64,000 nt of DNA from WHSW01 sp033856255 (lineage in GTDB: Bacteria; Actinomycetota; Thermoleophilia; Solirubrobacterales; 70-9): positions 62,001 to 126,000 of the forward strand of contig JAWVFH010000002.1 of the NCBI GenBank assembly GCA_033856255.1, in the 5' to 3' direction. Shown one piece after another: positions 16,031-23,995 of the stretch. The position numbers and the translations under genes were made by a program. How positions within the stretch are numbered: position 1 is the first letter of the stretch; every line of letters begins with the position of its first letter. The notes beneath the pieces were generated by a model. The model was not told the DNA's origin, searched no databases, and saw nothing but the letters and a program-made list of their open reading frames with translations.

Positions 16031-16848
16031 TGCCACGGAGCCCAAGATTCGACGAAGAGCAGCTGCGGGAGGCGATCCGCAGGTCGCATAGTTGGGCGGA
16101 GACGCTACGACGACTCCGCTATCGAACTGCCGGCGGCAATTGGCGCACGCTCCAGAAGTACGCCCGGCTCTGGAACATCTCAACCGATCACTTCGACCCG
16201 GATCGGATCAGGCGGGAGGCACTGCGAGTGCCAAAGCGCTCGCTCGAGGAAGTCATGGTTCGTGACTCCACGTACTCCAGGTTCCACCTGAAGCGGCGAC
16301 TGTTTGACGAGGGACTGAAACGTCGCGTCTGCGAGGAGTGTGGCCAGGGTGAGATCTGGCGCGGCCGTCGGATAGCCCTGATCCTCGATCACATCAATGG
16401 GGTGCCGAACGATCATCGGCTCGAGAACCTGCGGATCCTCTGCCCGAACTGCGCCGGCACCCTGGACACCCACTGCGGGTCCAAGAACAGGATCTCGAAG
16501 CAACCGCGCGATTGTCTTGCCTGCGGTCAGTCGTTCTTTCCCAAGTACAGCCGTCACAGATATTGCTCGCGGAGGTGCGGACAGCGCTCGACGGGGCCGA
16601 CGACTGTTCGCGGTGTGCCACGGCCACAACTCCGGCGCGTCGAGCGACCTCCATACCTGGTCCTGTTGAACGAGATCCAGAAGAACGGCTACCTCGCCAC
16701 CGGCCGCAAGTACGGCGTTTCCGACAACGCGATACGCAAGTGGCTCCGCCAGTACGAACGCGAGCGGGCGATCGCCGAGGGCAGGGATCCCGACGTGATC
16801 GAGATCCCCACCCGTACGTGGCCCAACCAGCGCCGCGAGGCGGCATAG
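16024..16848 (+). CDS. HNH endonuclease, probably SOS-controlled
   Basis: 274 residues. The HNH motif is complete: C103/C106 (CEECG), D122-H123 (LDHINGVPNDH), N135 (ENLRILCPNC) and C140/C143. A second Cys cluster (C164, C167, C181, C185) forms a likely zinc finger. The N-terminus (8-57, FDEEQLREAIRRSHSWAETL and DHF) and the C-terminus (GYLATGRKYGVSDNAIRKWL) are helix-turn-helix-like, so the nuclease is flanked by DNA-binding modules. Base composition is visibly AT-richer than its neighbours and it sits divergent from a tRNA gene, both signs of transfer. A perfect LexA box covers its start codon. Target unknown; homologues occur in phages and chromosomes. Confidence 0.87.
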   Translation: MFVPRSPRFDEEQLREAIRRSHSWAETLRRLRYRTAGGNWRTLQKYARLWNISTDHFDPDRIRREALRVPKRSLEEVMVRDSTYSRFHLKRRLFDEGLKRRVCEECGQGEIWRGRRIALILDHINGVPNDHRLENLRILCPNCAGTLDTHCGSKNRISKQPRDCLACGQSFFPKYSRHRYCSRRCGQRSTGPTTVRGVPRPQLRRVERPPYLVLLNEIQKNGYLATGRKYGVSDNAIRKWLRQYERERAIAEGRDPDVIEIPTRTWPNQRREAA

Positions 16849-16907
16849 GCGGCGAGTTGCACGCCGTCTTTGCCGCGCGCCGCGTCGGGGCTCGGCGAGC
16901 CGTCGAG

Positions 16908-17330
16908 CTAACGGTCGACGCAGATCGCCTCGACGCTGGCGTTGAGGTCCTTGGACGACGTGTTGTCGACCGCGACCAGCCAGCTGTCCGGCTTGCTGTT
17001 GGCGTCGGGCCCGTCGGCGAGGTTCGAGTACACCAGTGCCTGTTCGCCGGCCGTTTCCGAGGCGCCGCCACCTCCGCCCGCGATCGGGACCGTCCCGTGC
17101 GGGCAGGCCTCCACGATCGTCGACTGCGTGCCGGCCGCGTTGTTGACCACCTTGCCGACGTAGTGATACCCGCTGGCCTTCAACGCCTGCCCCGACTGAA
17201 GCGCGATGCGATCACTGTTGTCGTGCGAGCCGCCCGCGAGCGCCGAGCCGGCGGCGGCGACCACTCCGATCGCCGCGATCGCAAGGATGGCGTGCCAAAT
17301 CCGAATCGGCCGATTGAGAGCCCTCGCCAT
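16908..17330 (-). CDS. Membrane-anchored secreted protein, unknown
   Basis: 140 residues; a basic N-terminus (MARALNRPIRIW) and one hydrophobic segment (about 13-33) give a signal anchor, and the rest is extracytoplasmic. The mature part has a Gly-rich turn (IAGGGGGA) and two Cys (EACPHG and EAICVDR) that may pair. The pattern VVNNAAGTQSTIVEACPHGT with a later SWLVAVDNTS resembles beta-rich surface proteins of unknown role. A strong AAGGAGGAGG Shine-Dalgarno precedes the ATG, and TAGGTT about 30 nt upstream may be the -10 box. Confidence 0.7.
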   Translation of the reverse strand: MARALNRPIRIWHAILAIAAIGVVAAAGSALAGGSHDNSDRIALQSGQALKASGYHYVGKVVNNAAGTQSTIVEACPHGTVPIAGGGGGASETAGEQALVYSNLADGPDANSKPDSWLVAVDNTSSKDLNASVEAICVDR

Positions 17331-17440
17331 GTGCCTCCTCCTTCGTCCTGTGGGTCGAAAACGAACCTATATGCGGGAGCGATGGCCGGTCAAGCGTGCT
17401 GCACGCACTCTTGCCGCGCCTCGCCTCTACGATTCGGCCG

Positions 17441-18853
17441 GTGAGCGGGCCCACCGTCCTGATCATGGCCGCCGGCGAGGGGACGCGAATGCGCTCGTCG
17501 CTGCCGAAGGTCCTGCACCCGGTCTGCGGCAGACCGATGGTCGCCTGGCCCGTTCTCGCCGCGCGCGAGGCCGGCGCCGGGCGGATCGCCGTGATCGCGT
17601 CGCATGAGCGCGACCTGACCGCGGGCCTCCCTGACGGCACCGAGATCGTGATCCAGCCCGAGGCCGACGGGACCGGCGGGGCGATCCGCGCCGCCCACGA
17701 CCTCGTCCGCGACTCGGAGACCGTCGTCGTCCTCTCCGGCGACCACCCGCTGGTCACCGGCGAGATCGTCGCCGCCCTGCTCGAGACCCACCGCGCGGCC
17801 GCCGCCGGCGCGACCGTGATGACCGTCGAGCTCGACGATCCTGGCGCCTACGGCCGGATCGTCCGCGACGACACCGGCGACATCGAGCGGATCGTCGAGA
17901 CCAAGCACCCGGAGGAGGTCGAGTCCGAGATCCTCGCGCTCCGCGAGATCAACACCGGCACCTACGTCTTCGACGGCGGGCCGCTGACCGAGGCGCTCGA
18001 TCGCCTGCGCAACGACAACTCCGCCGGCGAGTACTACATCGGCGACGTGCTGCCGATGCTGCGGGCCGACGGCCGCCGCGTCGTCGCCCACCGCGCCTCC
18101 GACCCGAACGTCAACCTCGGGATCAACAACCGCGTCGACCTCGCCGCCGCGACCGCCGAGGCCCGGCGCCAGATCCTCGAGCGCCACATGCTGGCCGGCG
18201 TCACGATCATCGACCCGGCGAGCACCTGGATCGAGGCCGACGTGGAGATCGCCGCCGACGCGACGATCGAGCCCGGCTGCTCGCTTCGCGGCGCCACGAC
18301 CGTCGGCGCCGACTCGATCATCGGCCCCCACTCGACCCTGATCGACACCGCCGTGGGCGAGCAGGCACGCGTCGTCCACTCGCACCTGCAGGCGGCCACC
18401 GTCGGCAACCTCGCCACCGTCGGCCCGTTCACCTACCTGCGGCCCGGCGCCGATCTCGGCCAGGCCGCCAAGGCCGGCAGCTTCGTCGAGATCAAGAACT
18501 CGGCGATCGGCGAGGGCGCAAAGGTCCCGCACCTCGCCTACGTCGGCGACGCCGACATCGGGGCCGGCGCCAACCTTGGCGCAGGCAGCATCACCGCCAA
18601 CTACGACGGCCGCGACAAGAACCGGACGAAGATCGGGGAAGGTGCGCGAATCGGCGTCAACAACTCGCTCGTCGCGCCGGTCAGCGTCGGCGACGGCGCA
18701 TACACTGGCGCCGGCGCGGTGATCCGCGAGGACGTTCCGGACGGCGCCCTCGGAGTCTCGACGAATGAACAGAGGAACATCGAGGGCTATGCGGAGCAAA
18801 AGGCCGAGGCGAGCGACGCCGGCGATTCGGACGAGGCCGAGGGGGCGGGGTAG
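17441..18853 (+). CDS. glmU: Bifunctional GlcNAc-1-P uridyltransferase / GlcN-1-P acetyltransferase
   Basis: 470 residues. GlmU makes UDP-GlcNAc, the precursor of peptidoglycan and surface glycans. The N-terminal nucleotidyltransferase has LIMAAGEGTRMRS (7-19) and LPKVLHPVCGRPM; the C-terminal half is a left-handed beta-helix of hexapeptide repeats with the acetyltransferase signature NLGAGSITANYDGRDKNRT. GTG at 17441 was chosen because TACGAT (17428-17433) ends 7 nt upstream and the protein then begins just before the conserved strand; a longer in-frame start at 17396 adds an unrelated 15 residues. The stop abuts the prs ATG. Confidence 0.96.
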   Translation: MSGPTVLIMAAGEGTRMRSSLPKVLHPVCGRPMVAWPVLAAREAGAGRIAVIASHERDLTAGLPDGTEIVIQPEADGTGGAIRAAHDLVRDSETVVVLSGDHPLVTGEIVAALLETHRAAAAGATVMTVELDDPGAYGRIVRDDTGDIERIVETKHPEEVESEILALREINTGTYVFDGGPLTEALDRLRNDNSAGEYYIGDVLPMLRADGRRVVAHRASDPNVNLGINNRVDLAAATAEARRQILERHMLAGVTIIDPASTWIEADVEIAADATIEPGCSLRGATTVGADSIIGPHSTLIDTAVGEQARVVHSHLQAATVGNLATVGPFTYLRPGADLGQAAKAGSFVEIKNSAIGEGAKVPHLAYVGDADIGAGANLGAGSITANYDGRDKNRTKIGEGARIGVNNSLVAPVSVGDGAYTGAGAVIREDVPDGALGVSTNEQRNIEGYAEQKAEASDAGDSDEAEGAG

Positions 18854-19903
18854 ATGAGCATGCTCGAGGACAAGCCCCAGACGGAGGTGTCGTCGCCGCT
18901 GGTGAGCTCGATCCCGCACGACTACACGAAGCGGATGATGGTCTTCGGCGGCCGTTGCTCGATGGAGCTGGCGGCGAGGATCGCCGGCAAGCTCGACGTC
19001 GACCTCGGCCAGGCCGACCTGCGCACCTTCTCCGACGGCGAGGTCTACTGCCGCTACCAGGAGTCGATCCGCGGCGCCGACGTCTTCCTCGTCCAGTCGA
19101 CCGCCGCCAACAAGGCGCAGGGGATGACCCCGAACGACGCCCTGATCGAGCTGCTGGTGATGATCGACGCCGCCAAGGGCGCGTCCGCGCACCGGATCAT
19201 CGCCGTCCTGCCCTGGTACGGGTACTCGCGCCAGGACAAGAAGTCGGCCCCGCGCGAGCCGATCTCGGCCCGCGTCGTCGCCCAGACGCTCGAGGCCGTC
19301 GGCGTCGACCGCGTGCTGACGATGGACCTGCACTCCGGACAGGTGCAGGGCTTCTTCTCGAAGCCGGTCGACCACATGACCGCGATGCCGATGCTGACCC
19401 AGTACTTCATGGACCAGGCGTGGGAGAACGACCTGGTCATCGTCTCGCCCGACGCCGGCCGGGTGAAGGTGGCGCGCAACTTCGCCCGCAAGATCGGCGT
19501 TCACTGGGCGGTGATGGAGAAGGAGCGCCCCGAGCACAACGTCGCCCAGACCGGCTACGTGGTCGGCGAGGTCGAGGGCAAGACCGCGGTCCTCGTCGAC
19601 GACATGATCGACACCGCCGGCACGCTCACCGGCGCCGCCAAGACCGTCCTCGACGAGGGCGCGGCGAGCGTGATCGCCTGCGCCACGCACGGCGTCTTCT
19701 CCGGCCAGGCCTACGAGCGGCTCGCCTTCGAGAACTCGCAGATCGAGCGGATCGTCGTCACCGACACGATCCCCCTGCGCCCCGGCGCCCCCGACAACAT
19801 CTACGTGCTCTCGGCGGCCCAGACGCTGGCCGACTCGATCCGCCGCATCTTCGCCGACGACTCCGTGTCCGAGATCTTCGCCGGCGAGAACCAGCTGTTC
19901 TAG
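18854..19903 (+). CDS. prs: Ribose-phosphate pyrophosphokinase (PRPP synthetase)
   Basis: 349 residues. Makes PRPP from ribose-5-phosphate and ATP for nucleotide, His and Trp synthesis. Seen: the N-terminal subunit-contact region with LRTFSDGEVYCRYQES, ATP-loop YGYSRQDKK, the metal site DLHSGQVQGFF, and the PRPP-binding loop VLVDDMIDTAGTL. About 25 extra residues precede the usual start (MVFGG); ATG at 18860 would shorten it by two. The gene begins directly after the glmU stop, the conserved glmU-prs order. Confidence 0.97.
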   Translation: MSMLEDKPQTEVSSPLVSSIPHDYTKRMMVFGGRCSMELAARIAGKLDVDLGQADLRTFSDGEVYCRYQESIRGADVFLVQSTAANKAQGMTPNDALIELLVMIDAAKGASAHRIIAVLPWYGYSRQDKKSAPREPISARVVAQTLEAVGVDRVLTMDLHSGQVQGFFSKPVDHMTAMPMLTQYFMDQAWENDLVIVSPDAGRVKVARNFARKIGVHWAVMEKERPEHNVAQTGYVVGEVEGKTAVLVDDMIDTAGTLTGAAKTVLDEGAASVIACATHGVFSGQAYERLAFENSQIERIVVTDTIPLRPGAPDNIYVLSAAQTLADSIRRIFADDSVSEIFAGENQLF

Positions 19904-19907
19904 CAAC

Positions 19908-20357
19908 CTAGCCCGGGTCGCTCACGTGCCACTCGCCGTCCTCGAGCAGCAGCAGGACCGTGCGCGGCTGGGCCGGCGCGTCCCCGACCTTGAAGCGGCC
20001 CTCGGCGCGGGCGCGGTTGCCGCTGACGCTGACGTAGCGCAGGCTGAAGGCCGAGTCGGCGAACACCGGCGCCAGCACGTCGAGGATCTTCGTGCACTCC
20101 GGGACCTGGTCGGTCTGCAGGCGCTGGGCGGTGCTCACCCGCAGCTGCTGGCGGGCGTCGGCGGTGAGCAGGTCGCAGAAGGCCGTCGAGTCGCCCGCCG
20201 CGGCGGCGGCGAAGAAGCCCTCGACCGCGTCGCGGGCGCGCTGCTCCTCGGTCACCGGGTCGGAGAACGGCCCCACGTCCTCGATCGCCAGCACGGCGAC
20301 GGCGATCCCGACCAACAGCAGCAGGGCGGCGATCCGGCGGCGGGCGACGTCGCTCAT
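19908..20357 (-). CDS. Membrane-anchored NTF2-like protein
   Basis: 149 residues. A basic start (SDVARRR) and one hydrophobic segment (about 9-25) make a signal anchor; the extracytoplasmic part has the helix AVEGFFAAAAAGDSTAFCDL, two Cys (FCDLL, PECTK) and ends with strands RTVLLLLEDGEWHVSD, a pattern typical of small NTF2-like lipoprotein or anchor domains in Actinomycetota. TACCGT on the reverse strand (20364-20369) ends 6 nt before the ATG. The stop is 4 bp from the convergent prs stop. Function unknown. Confidence 0.72.
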   Translation of the reverse strand: MSDVARRRIAALLLLVGIAVAVLAIEDVGPFSDPVTEEQRARDAVEGFFAAAAAGDSTAFCDLLTADARQQLRVSTAQRLQTDQVPECTKILDVLAPVFADSAFSLRYVSVSGNRARAEGRFKVGDAPAQPRTVLLLLEDGEWHVSDPG

Positions 20358-20405
20358 GCGAGGACGGTAACGGCAGCGGCGGGTTCGGCAATACAGTTCC
20401 GCCGC
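20358..20405. promoter_or_regulatory. Divergent leaderless-type promoter pair
   Basis: 48 bp between divergent ATGs. Reverse -10: TACCGT at 20364-20369, 6 nt before ATG 20357. Forward -10: TACAGT at 20392-20397, 8 nt before ATG 20406. Neither side has a Shine-Dalgarno. Confidence 0.55.
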
Positions 20406-20678
20406 ATGGACGCACGCAGCCTCGATCTGCTCGAGACCCTCGCCCGGGCGCTGATGTGGGGCGCCGTAGCGGTGATCATCCTCGCGGTCGTCGCCGCGAT
20501 CACGATCGCCAGCTCGCAGAGCACGATCCCGGGGATCGACGAGCTCCAGCGGCAGAACCGTGGCACCGTGGCCGTCCTCGCCCTCGGCAGCGGCCTGGCC
20601 GCCGGGGGCGTGCTCGCGGGGTTGGGAGCGATCATCCGGCTGATGGTCGCCGACCGCCGCGAGAAGTTGAAGGAGTAG
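20406..20678 (+). CDS. Small two-helix membrane protein
   Basis: 90 residues from ATG. Two hydrophobic helices (about 17-36 and 54-76) are joined by a polar loop (SSQSTIPGIDELQRQNRG); the tail is basic (ADRREKLKE). No known motif. The end of the gene carries AAGGAG, which serves as Shine-Dalgarno for the GDPD gene 5 bp later, so the two are one operon. Confidence 0.65.
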   Translation: MDARSLDLLETLARALMWGAVAVIILAVVAAITIASSQSTIPGIDELQRQNRGTVAVLALGSGLAAGGVLAGLGAIIRLMVADRREKLKE

Positions 20679-20683
20679 CGGCG

Positions 20684-21487
20684 ATGCTGCGGATCGGCCA
20701 CAAGGGCGCCGACGCGCTCGCGCCCGGCAACACGCTGGAGAGCTTTGCCGCCGCGGTCGAGGCCGGGGTCGACGCGATCGAGCTCGACGTCCTCCGTCCC
20801 CGCGAGGACTTCCCCGACCCCGAGGACTGGCGCCGCGCGGCGGCCGGTCCGGCGCGGGCCGGCGGGCCGTTGCTCGTCGCCCACGACTGGGGCGACGCCC
20901 GGCGGCGCGAGCCGATTACGCTCGCCGAGGCCCTGGACGCCTTCGGCCGCCCGCCGCTCGACCGGGTTCGCTTCGACCTCGACCTCAAGGTCGCCGGGCG
21001 CGAGGACGAGATCGTCGCCGCGCTCGCCGAGCGCGGGCTCGGCGATCGGGCGATGGTCTCGACGATGGAGGTCTCGAGCCTCGTCTACCTGCGCGATGCC
21101 GCTCCCGACCTCGATCGCGGCTGGACGCTGCCGAAGGTGAGCCGTGACTGGTCGCGCAGCCCCTGGCTGCGGCCCGTCTTCGTCGCCGGCTCGGCCTCGC
21201 TGCGGACCCGGCTACCGGCGCTGGTTCGCCGCCGGGCGCCCGAGCTCGGCGCCTGGGCGGTCTGGATCTACCACCCGCTGATCACGCGGCGGCTGGTCGC
21301 AGCCGCTCACGAGGCCGGCGTCCAAGTGATCGCCTGGACGGTCGACGAGGCGGATCGGATCGATCGCCTGCAGACGCTCGGCGTCGACGGGATCTGCACG
21401 AACGACCCACGGCTGCTCGGCAATGACCGCGCACGCCCGGACGCGGAAGCAGAACAAAATGTCCGCGGCGTAGCCGCGGACAATTGA
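20684..21487 (+). CDS. Glycerophosphodiester phosphodiesterase
   Basis: 267 residues. Hydrolyses deacylated phospholipid headgroups to glycerol-3-phosphate. The family signatures are present: HKGADALAPGNTLESF (catalytic His at 6), AIELDV (metal Glu/Asp), LLVAHDW (second catalytic His), and the C-terminal WTVDEADRIDRLQTLGVDGI and TNDP. There is no signal peptide, so it is cytoplasmic. ATG at 20684 follows AAGGAG. The last ten residues (about NVRGVAADN) are encoded by a GC-rich hairpin that works as the terminator of the opposite gene. Confidence 0.9.
   Translation: MLRIGHKGADALAPGNTLESFAAAVEAGVDAIELDVLRPREDFPDPEDWRRAAAGPARAGGPLLVAHDWGDARRREPITLAEALDAFGRPPLDRVRFDLDLKVAGREDEIVAALAERGLGDRAMVSTMEVSSLVYLRDAAPDLDRGWTLPKVSRDWSRSPWLRPVFVAGSASLRTRLPALVRRRAPELGAWAVWIYHPLITRRLVAAAHEAGVQVIAWTVDEADRIDRLQTLGVDGICTNDPRLLGNDRARPDAEAEQNVRGVAADN
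21456..21482 (-). terminator. Terminator of the DUF6159 gene, inside the GDPD 3' end
   Basis: TGTCCGCGGC (21460-21469) and GCCGCGGACA (21473-21482) form a perfect 10-bp stem with a 3-nt loop. Read on the reverse strand it is followed by TTTT (21456-21459), so it ends transcription of the reverse-strand gene whose stop is at 21545. The same DNA is the last codons of the forward GDPD gene. Confidence 0.7.
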
Positions 21488-21500
21488 TTCAGGCGAGAGC

Positions 21501-21542
21501 GGAGGACGTGGCGCGAGTTATTCCGGAGGACGTGGCGCGAGT
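21501..21542 (+). repeat. 18-bp tandem direct repeat
   Basis: GGAGGACGTGGCGCGAGT occurs at 21501-21518 and again at 21525-21542 (period 24 bp, spacer TATTCC), in the 57-bp gap between two convergent genes. Possibly a duplication slip or protein-binding repeat. Confidence 0.75.
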
Positions 21543-21544
21543 GG

Positions 21545-22366
21545 TTACTTGACCTTGACCGCGGACTCGAAGTCCGCCTGCGTGAACCCGGTGGTCACCT
21601 CGCCCTCGGCCGCAAAGCGGTAGAGGGCGACGCCGAAGACGCCGCGCATCGCCTGGATGATCAGCATCGCGGCGACCAGCAGCACGACTCCGGCAAGCAC
21701 CAGGACCGCGCCGGCGCCGTTGTCGGATGACACCCACAGGTAGGCGCCCCCGGCGATCAGCGCCACCGCCGGCAGCACGCCGAGCAGTCCGACGATGCCG
21801 CCGATCGCGATGTTGCCCGACACCTGTCCCTTCCAGCGTTCCTTGAACAGGCTCGTCGAGCGCTTCAGCGTCGTCAGCGGCCCGGTGCCCTCGAACGTGA
21901 TCACGGGGATCGCGAGGAAGGTGATCAGCGACCACGCGGCCCCGATCAGCGAGCCGATGATCGCCTCGCCGATCGAGCCGCTCTGCTGGATCAGCGAGAT
22001 CAGCGTCCCGACGAGCGCGGCGAGCGCCGCCCAGCCGGCGATCGCGCCGATCCGCTCGCGTGAGACCGCCAAGCCGTCGGAGATCGTCGCCGGCTGGCCG
22101 TGGAAGACCTTGTCCGCGGTCGCCGCCAGGGCGACGCCGAAGTAGACGGCGACGAACGAGGCGCCGTAGAGGCCGAGCGCGGTCAGCAGGCCGCCGACCA
22201 CCCGCTGGCCGTCGTCGATCAAAAACAGCCCGGGGCCGACGAGGACGATCACGATCGCGATCGCCAGCAGCCCGCCGTAGATCGGGAAGCGGAACAGCTC
22301 CTTGTTCGAGCGCAGCAGCGCCCAGCTCTTCTTGGTCAGTTCCCAGCCCAGCTTGAACCTGCTCAA
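21545..22366 (-). CDS. DUF6159-like integral membrane protein
   Basis: 273 residues from TTG at 22366 (then SRFKLGWELTKKSWALL). Six hydrophobic segments are seen, including FPIYGGLLAIAIVIVLVGPG, IIGSLIGAAWSLITFLAIPV and AVLVLAGVVLLVAAMLIIQ. A short amphipathic stretch before the third pair contains LTTLKRSTSLFKERW. This pattern is that of a conserved uncharacterised membrane family (DUF6159). TTG was preferred because GAGGAG lies 7 nt upstream; a GTG at 22405 would add 13 residues that overlap the promoter region. Function unknown. Confidence 0.72.
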   Translation of the reverse strand: MSRFKLGWELTKKSWALLRSNKELFRFPIYGGLLAIAIVIVLVGPGLFLIDDGQRVVGGLLTALGLYGASFVAVYFGVALAATADKVFHGQPATISDGLAVSRERIGAIAGWAALAALVGTLISLIQQSGSIGEAIIGSLIGAAWSLITFLAIPVITFEGTGPLTTLKRSTSLFKERWKGQVSGNIAIGGIVGLLGVLPAVALIAGGAYLWVSSDNGAGAVLVLAGVVLLVAAMLIIQAMRGVFGVALYRFAAEGEVTTGFTQADFESAVKVK

Positions 22367-22438
22367 ATCGTCTCTCCTCGGGTCGTGCTCGGATTCACGG
22401 TACACCCGGGTTCGGCAGGCGTGAATAGAGTCCTCGCG

Positions 22439-23995
22439 ATGGCGGGCGAGCAGTCACTGCCAAGGGGGACCAAGCTGGCCCTCGTGGCGATGGGCCTGGG
22501 CGTGCTCGTGATCGCCAACGACTTCACGGCGCTCAACGTCGCCCTGCCGGCGATGGAGCAGGACTTCGACGTCGACGTGGGCACGATCCAGTGGACGGTC
22601 AACGCCTACACGCTCGTCTTCGGGATGGGCCTGGTCACCGGCGGCCGGCTCGCCGACATGCTGGGCCGGCGGAAGATCTTCTTCATCGGCACGGCGATCT
22701 TCGCCGCCTTCTCGCTGGTCGGCGGCCTCGCGCCCAGCTCGACGGCCCTGATCGGCGCCCGGGTCGGCATGGGCGTCGGCGCGGCGCTGATGTGGCCGGC
22801 GATCCTCGGCATGACCTTCGCCGCCCTGCCGCCGGCGCGCGCCGGGCTCGCCGGCGGGCTGATCCTGGGCATCGCCGGGATCGGCAACGCGCTCGGACCC
22901 CTGCTGGGGGGCGTGCTCACCGACGAGATCAGCTGGCGGGCGATCTTCTACCTCAACCTCCCGGTCGCGCTGCTCGCCGCGGCGGCGACGGCGAAGTGGG
23001 TCCACCAGCCCGCGGTAGCGGTGACCGAGCGCCGGATCGACTACGCCGGGATCGCGACCGTCTCGGGCGGGTTGGTGGCGATCCTGCTGGGCCTCGACCA
23101 GGCGGCCGACTGGGGCTGGACGGACCCGCGCGTGCTGGCGATGTTCGGGCTCGGGATCGCCCTGCTGGCGGCGTTCGCGGTGATCGAGCGCCGGATGGGC
23201 GAGGCGGCGCTGATCCCACCCGACGTGATCGCCAACAAGCCCTTTCGCGCCGCCTGCCTGACCGTGCTGATGCTCTCGGCCGTCTTCTTCTCGTCCATCC
23301 TCTACGTCCCGCAGCTGATGGAGAAGGTCCTCGGCTTCAGCGCCCTCAAGGCAGGCTTCGGGATGCTGCCGATGCTCGCCCTGTTCGCGGTCGTCGCCTT
23401 CATCGCCGGCCGCCTCTACGACCGCCTCGGCGGCCGCCACGTGATCATCGCCGGCACGGCGTTGCTGGCCGCGGGTCCGCTCGTAATTTCCCTCTTCGGC
23501 GCCGGCTCGGCCTACGGGGCGGTCGTCCCGGGCCTGGTCCTGGTCGGCGTCGGCGCCGGGCTCTTCTATCCCTCGATCACCACGGCCGCGGTGACGATGC
23601 TCGACGCGGCGCGCTCGAGCCTCGCCGGCGGGATCACCTACATGTTCCAGATCGCCGGCGGCGCGATGGGCCTGGGCCTGACGACGGCGCTGTTCACCAG
23701 CCGCTCCGAGGACCTCGTCGTCAGCCAGGCGCACGACGCCGGCCTGCAGATGACGGGCGACCAGGCCGGCGTCATCCACGGCGTCCTCGCGGGGACGACG
23801 CCGGGCGAGGACGCGTTCCACCAGTTCGACGCCTCGGTCGCCGACAAGGTCCTCGACGTGGTCAAGGACTCCTTCGTCGGCGGCGTCCAGCTCAGCCTGC
23901 GCGTCGTCGCCGCGATCGCGCTCGTCGGCCTGGTAATTGCGATCAGGGGGGTCCGGGTGCCGAAGACCCAGCCGCAATCCCCGGGACCCGCTTGA
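22439..23995 (+). CDS. MFS exporter, DHA2 (EmrB/QacA) type
   Basis: 518 residues with about 14 membrane helices. Motif A is GGRLADMLGRRKIF (loop 2-3); the N-terminus has the DHA2 signature DFTALNVALPAMEQDF and the next helix starts with IQWTVNAYTL; motif C-like glycine spacing (GIAGIGNALGPLLGG) is present in helix 5. Proton-driven drug or metabolite efflux is the family role; the substrate is unknown. TAGAGT (22426-22431) ends 7 nt before the ATG at 22439. The last 53 bp overlap the convergent UbiB gene. Confidence 0.92.
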   Translation: MAGEQSLPRGTKLALVAMGLGVLVIANDFTALNVALPAMEQDFDVDVGTIQWTVNAYTLVFGMGLVTGGRLADMLGRRKIFFIGTAIFAAFSLVGGLAPSSTALIGARVGMGVGAALMWPAILGMTFAALPPARAGLAGGLILGIAGIGNALGPLLGGVLTDEISWRAIFYLNLPVALLAAAATAKWVHQPAVAVTERRIDYAGIATVSGGLVAILLGLDQAADWGWTDPRVLAMFGLGIALLAAFAVIERRMGEAALIPPDVIANKPFRAACLTVLMLSAVFFSSILYVPQLMEKVLGFSALKAGFGMLPMLALFAVVAFIAGRLYDRLGGRHVIIAGTALLAAGPLVISLFGAGSAYGAVVPGLVLVGVGAGLFYPSITTAAVTMLDAARSSLAGGITYMFQIAGGAMGLGLTTALFTSRSEDLVVSQAHDAGLQMTGDQAGVIHGVLAGTTPGEDAFHQFDASVADKVLDVVKDSFVGGVQLSLRVVAAIALVGLVIAIRGVRVPKTQPQSPGPA

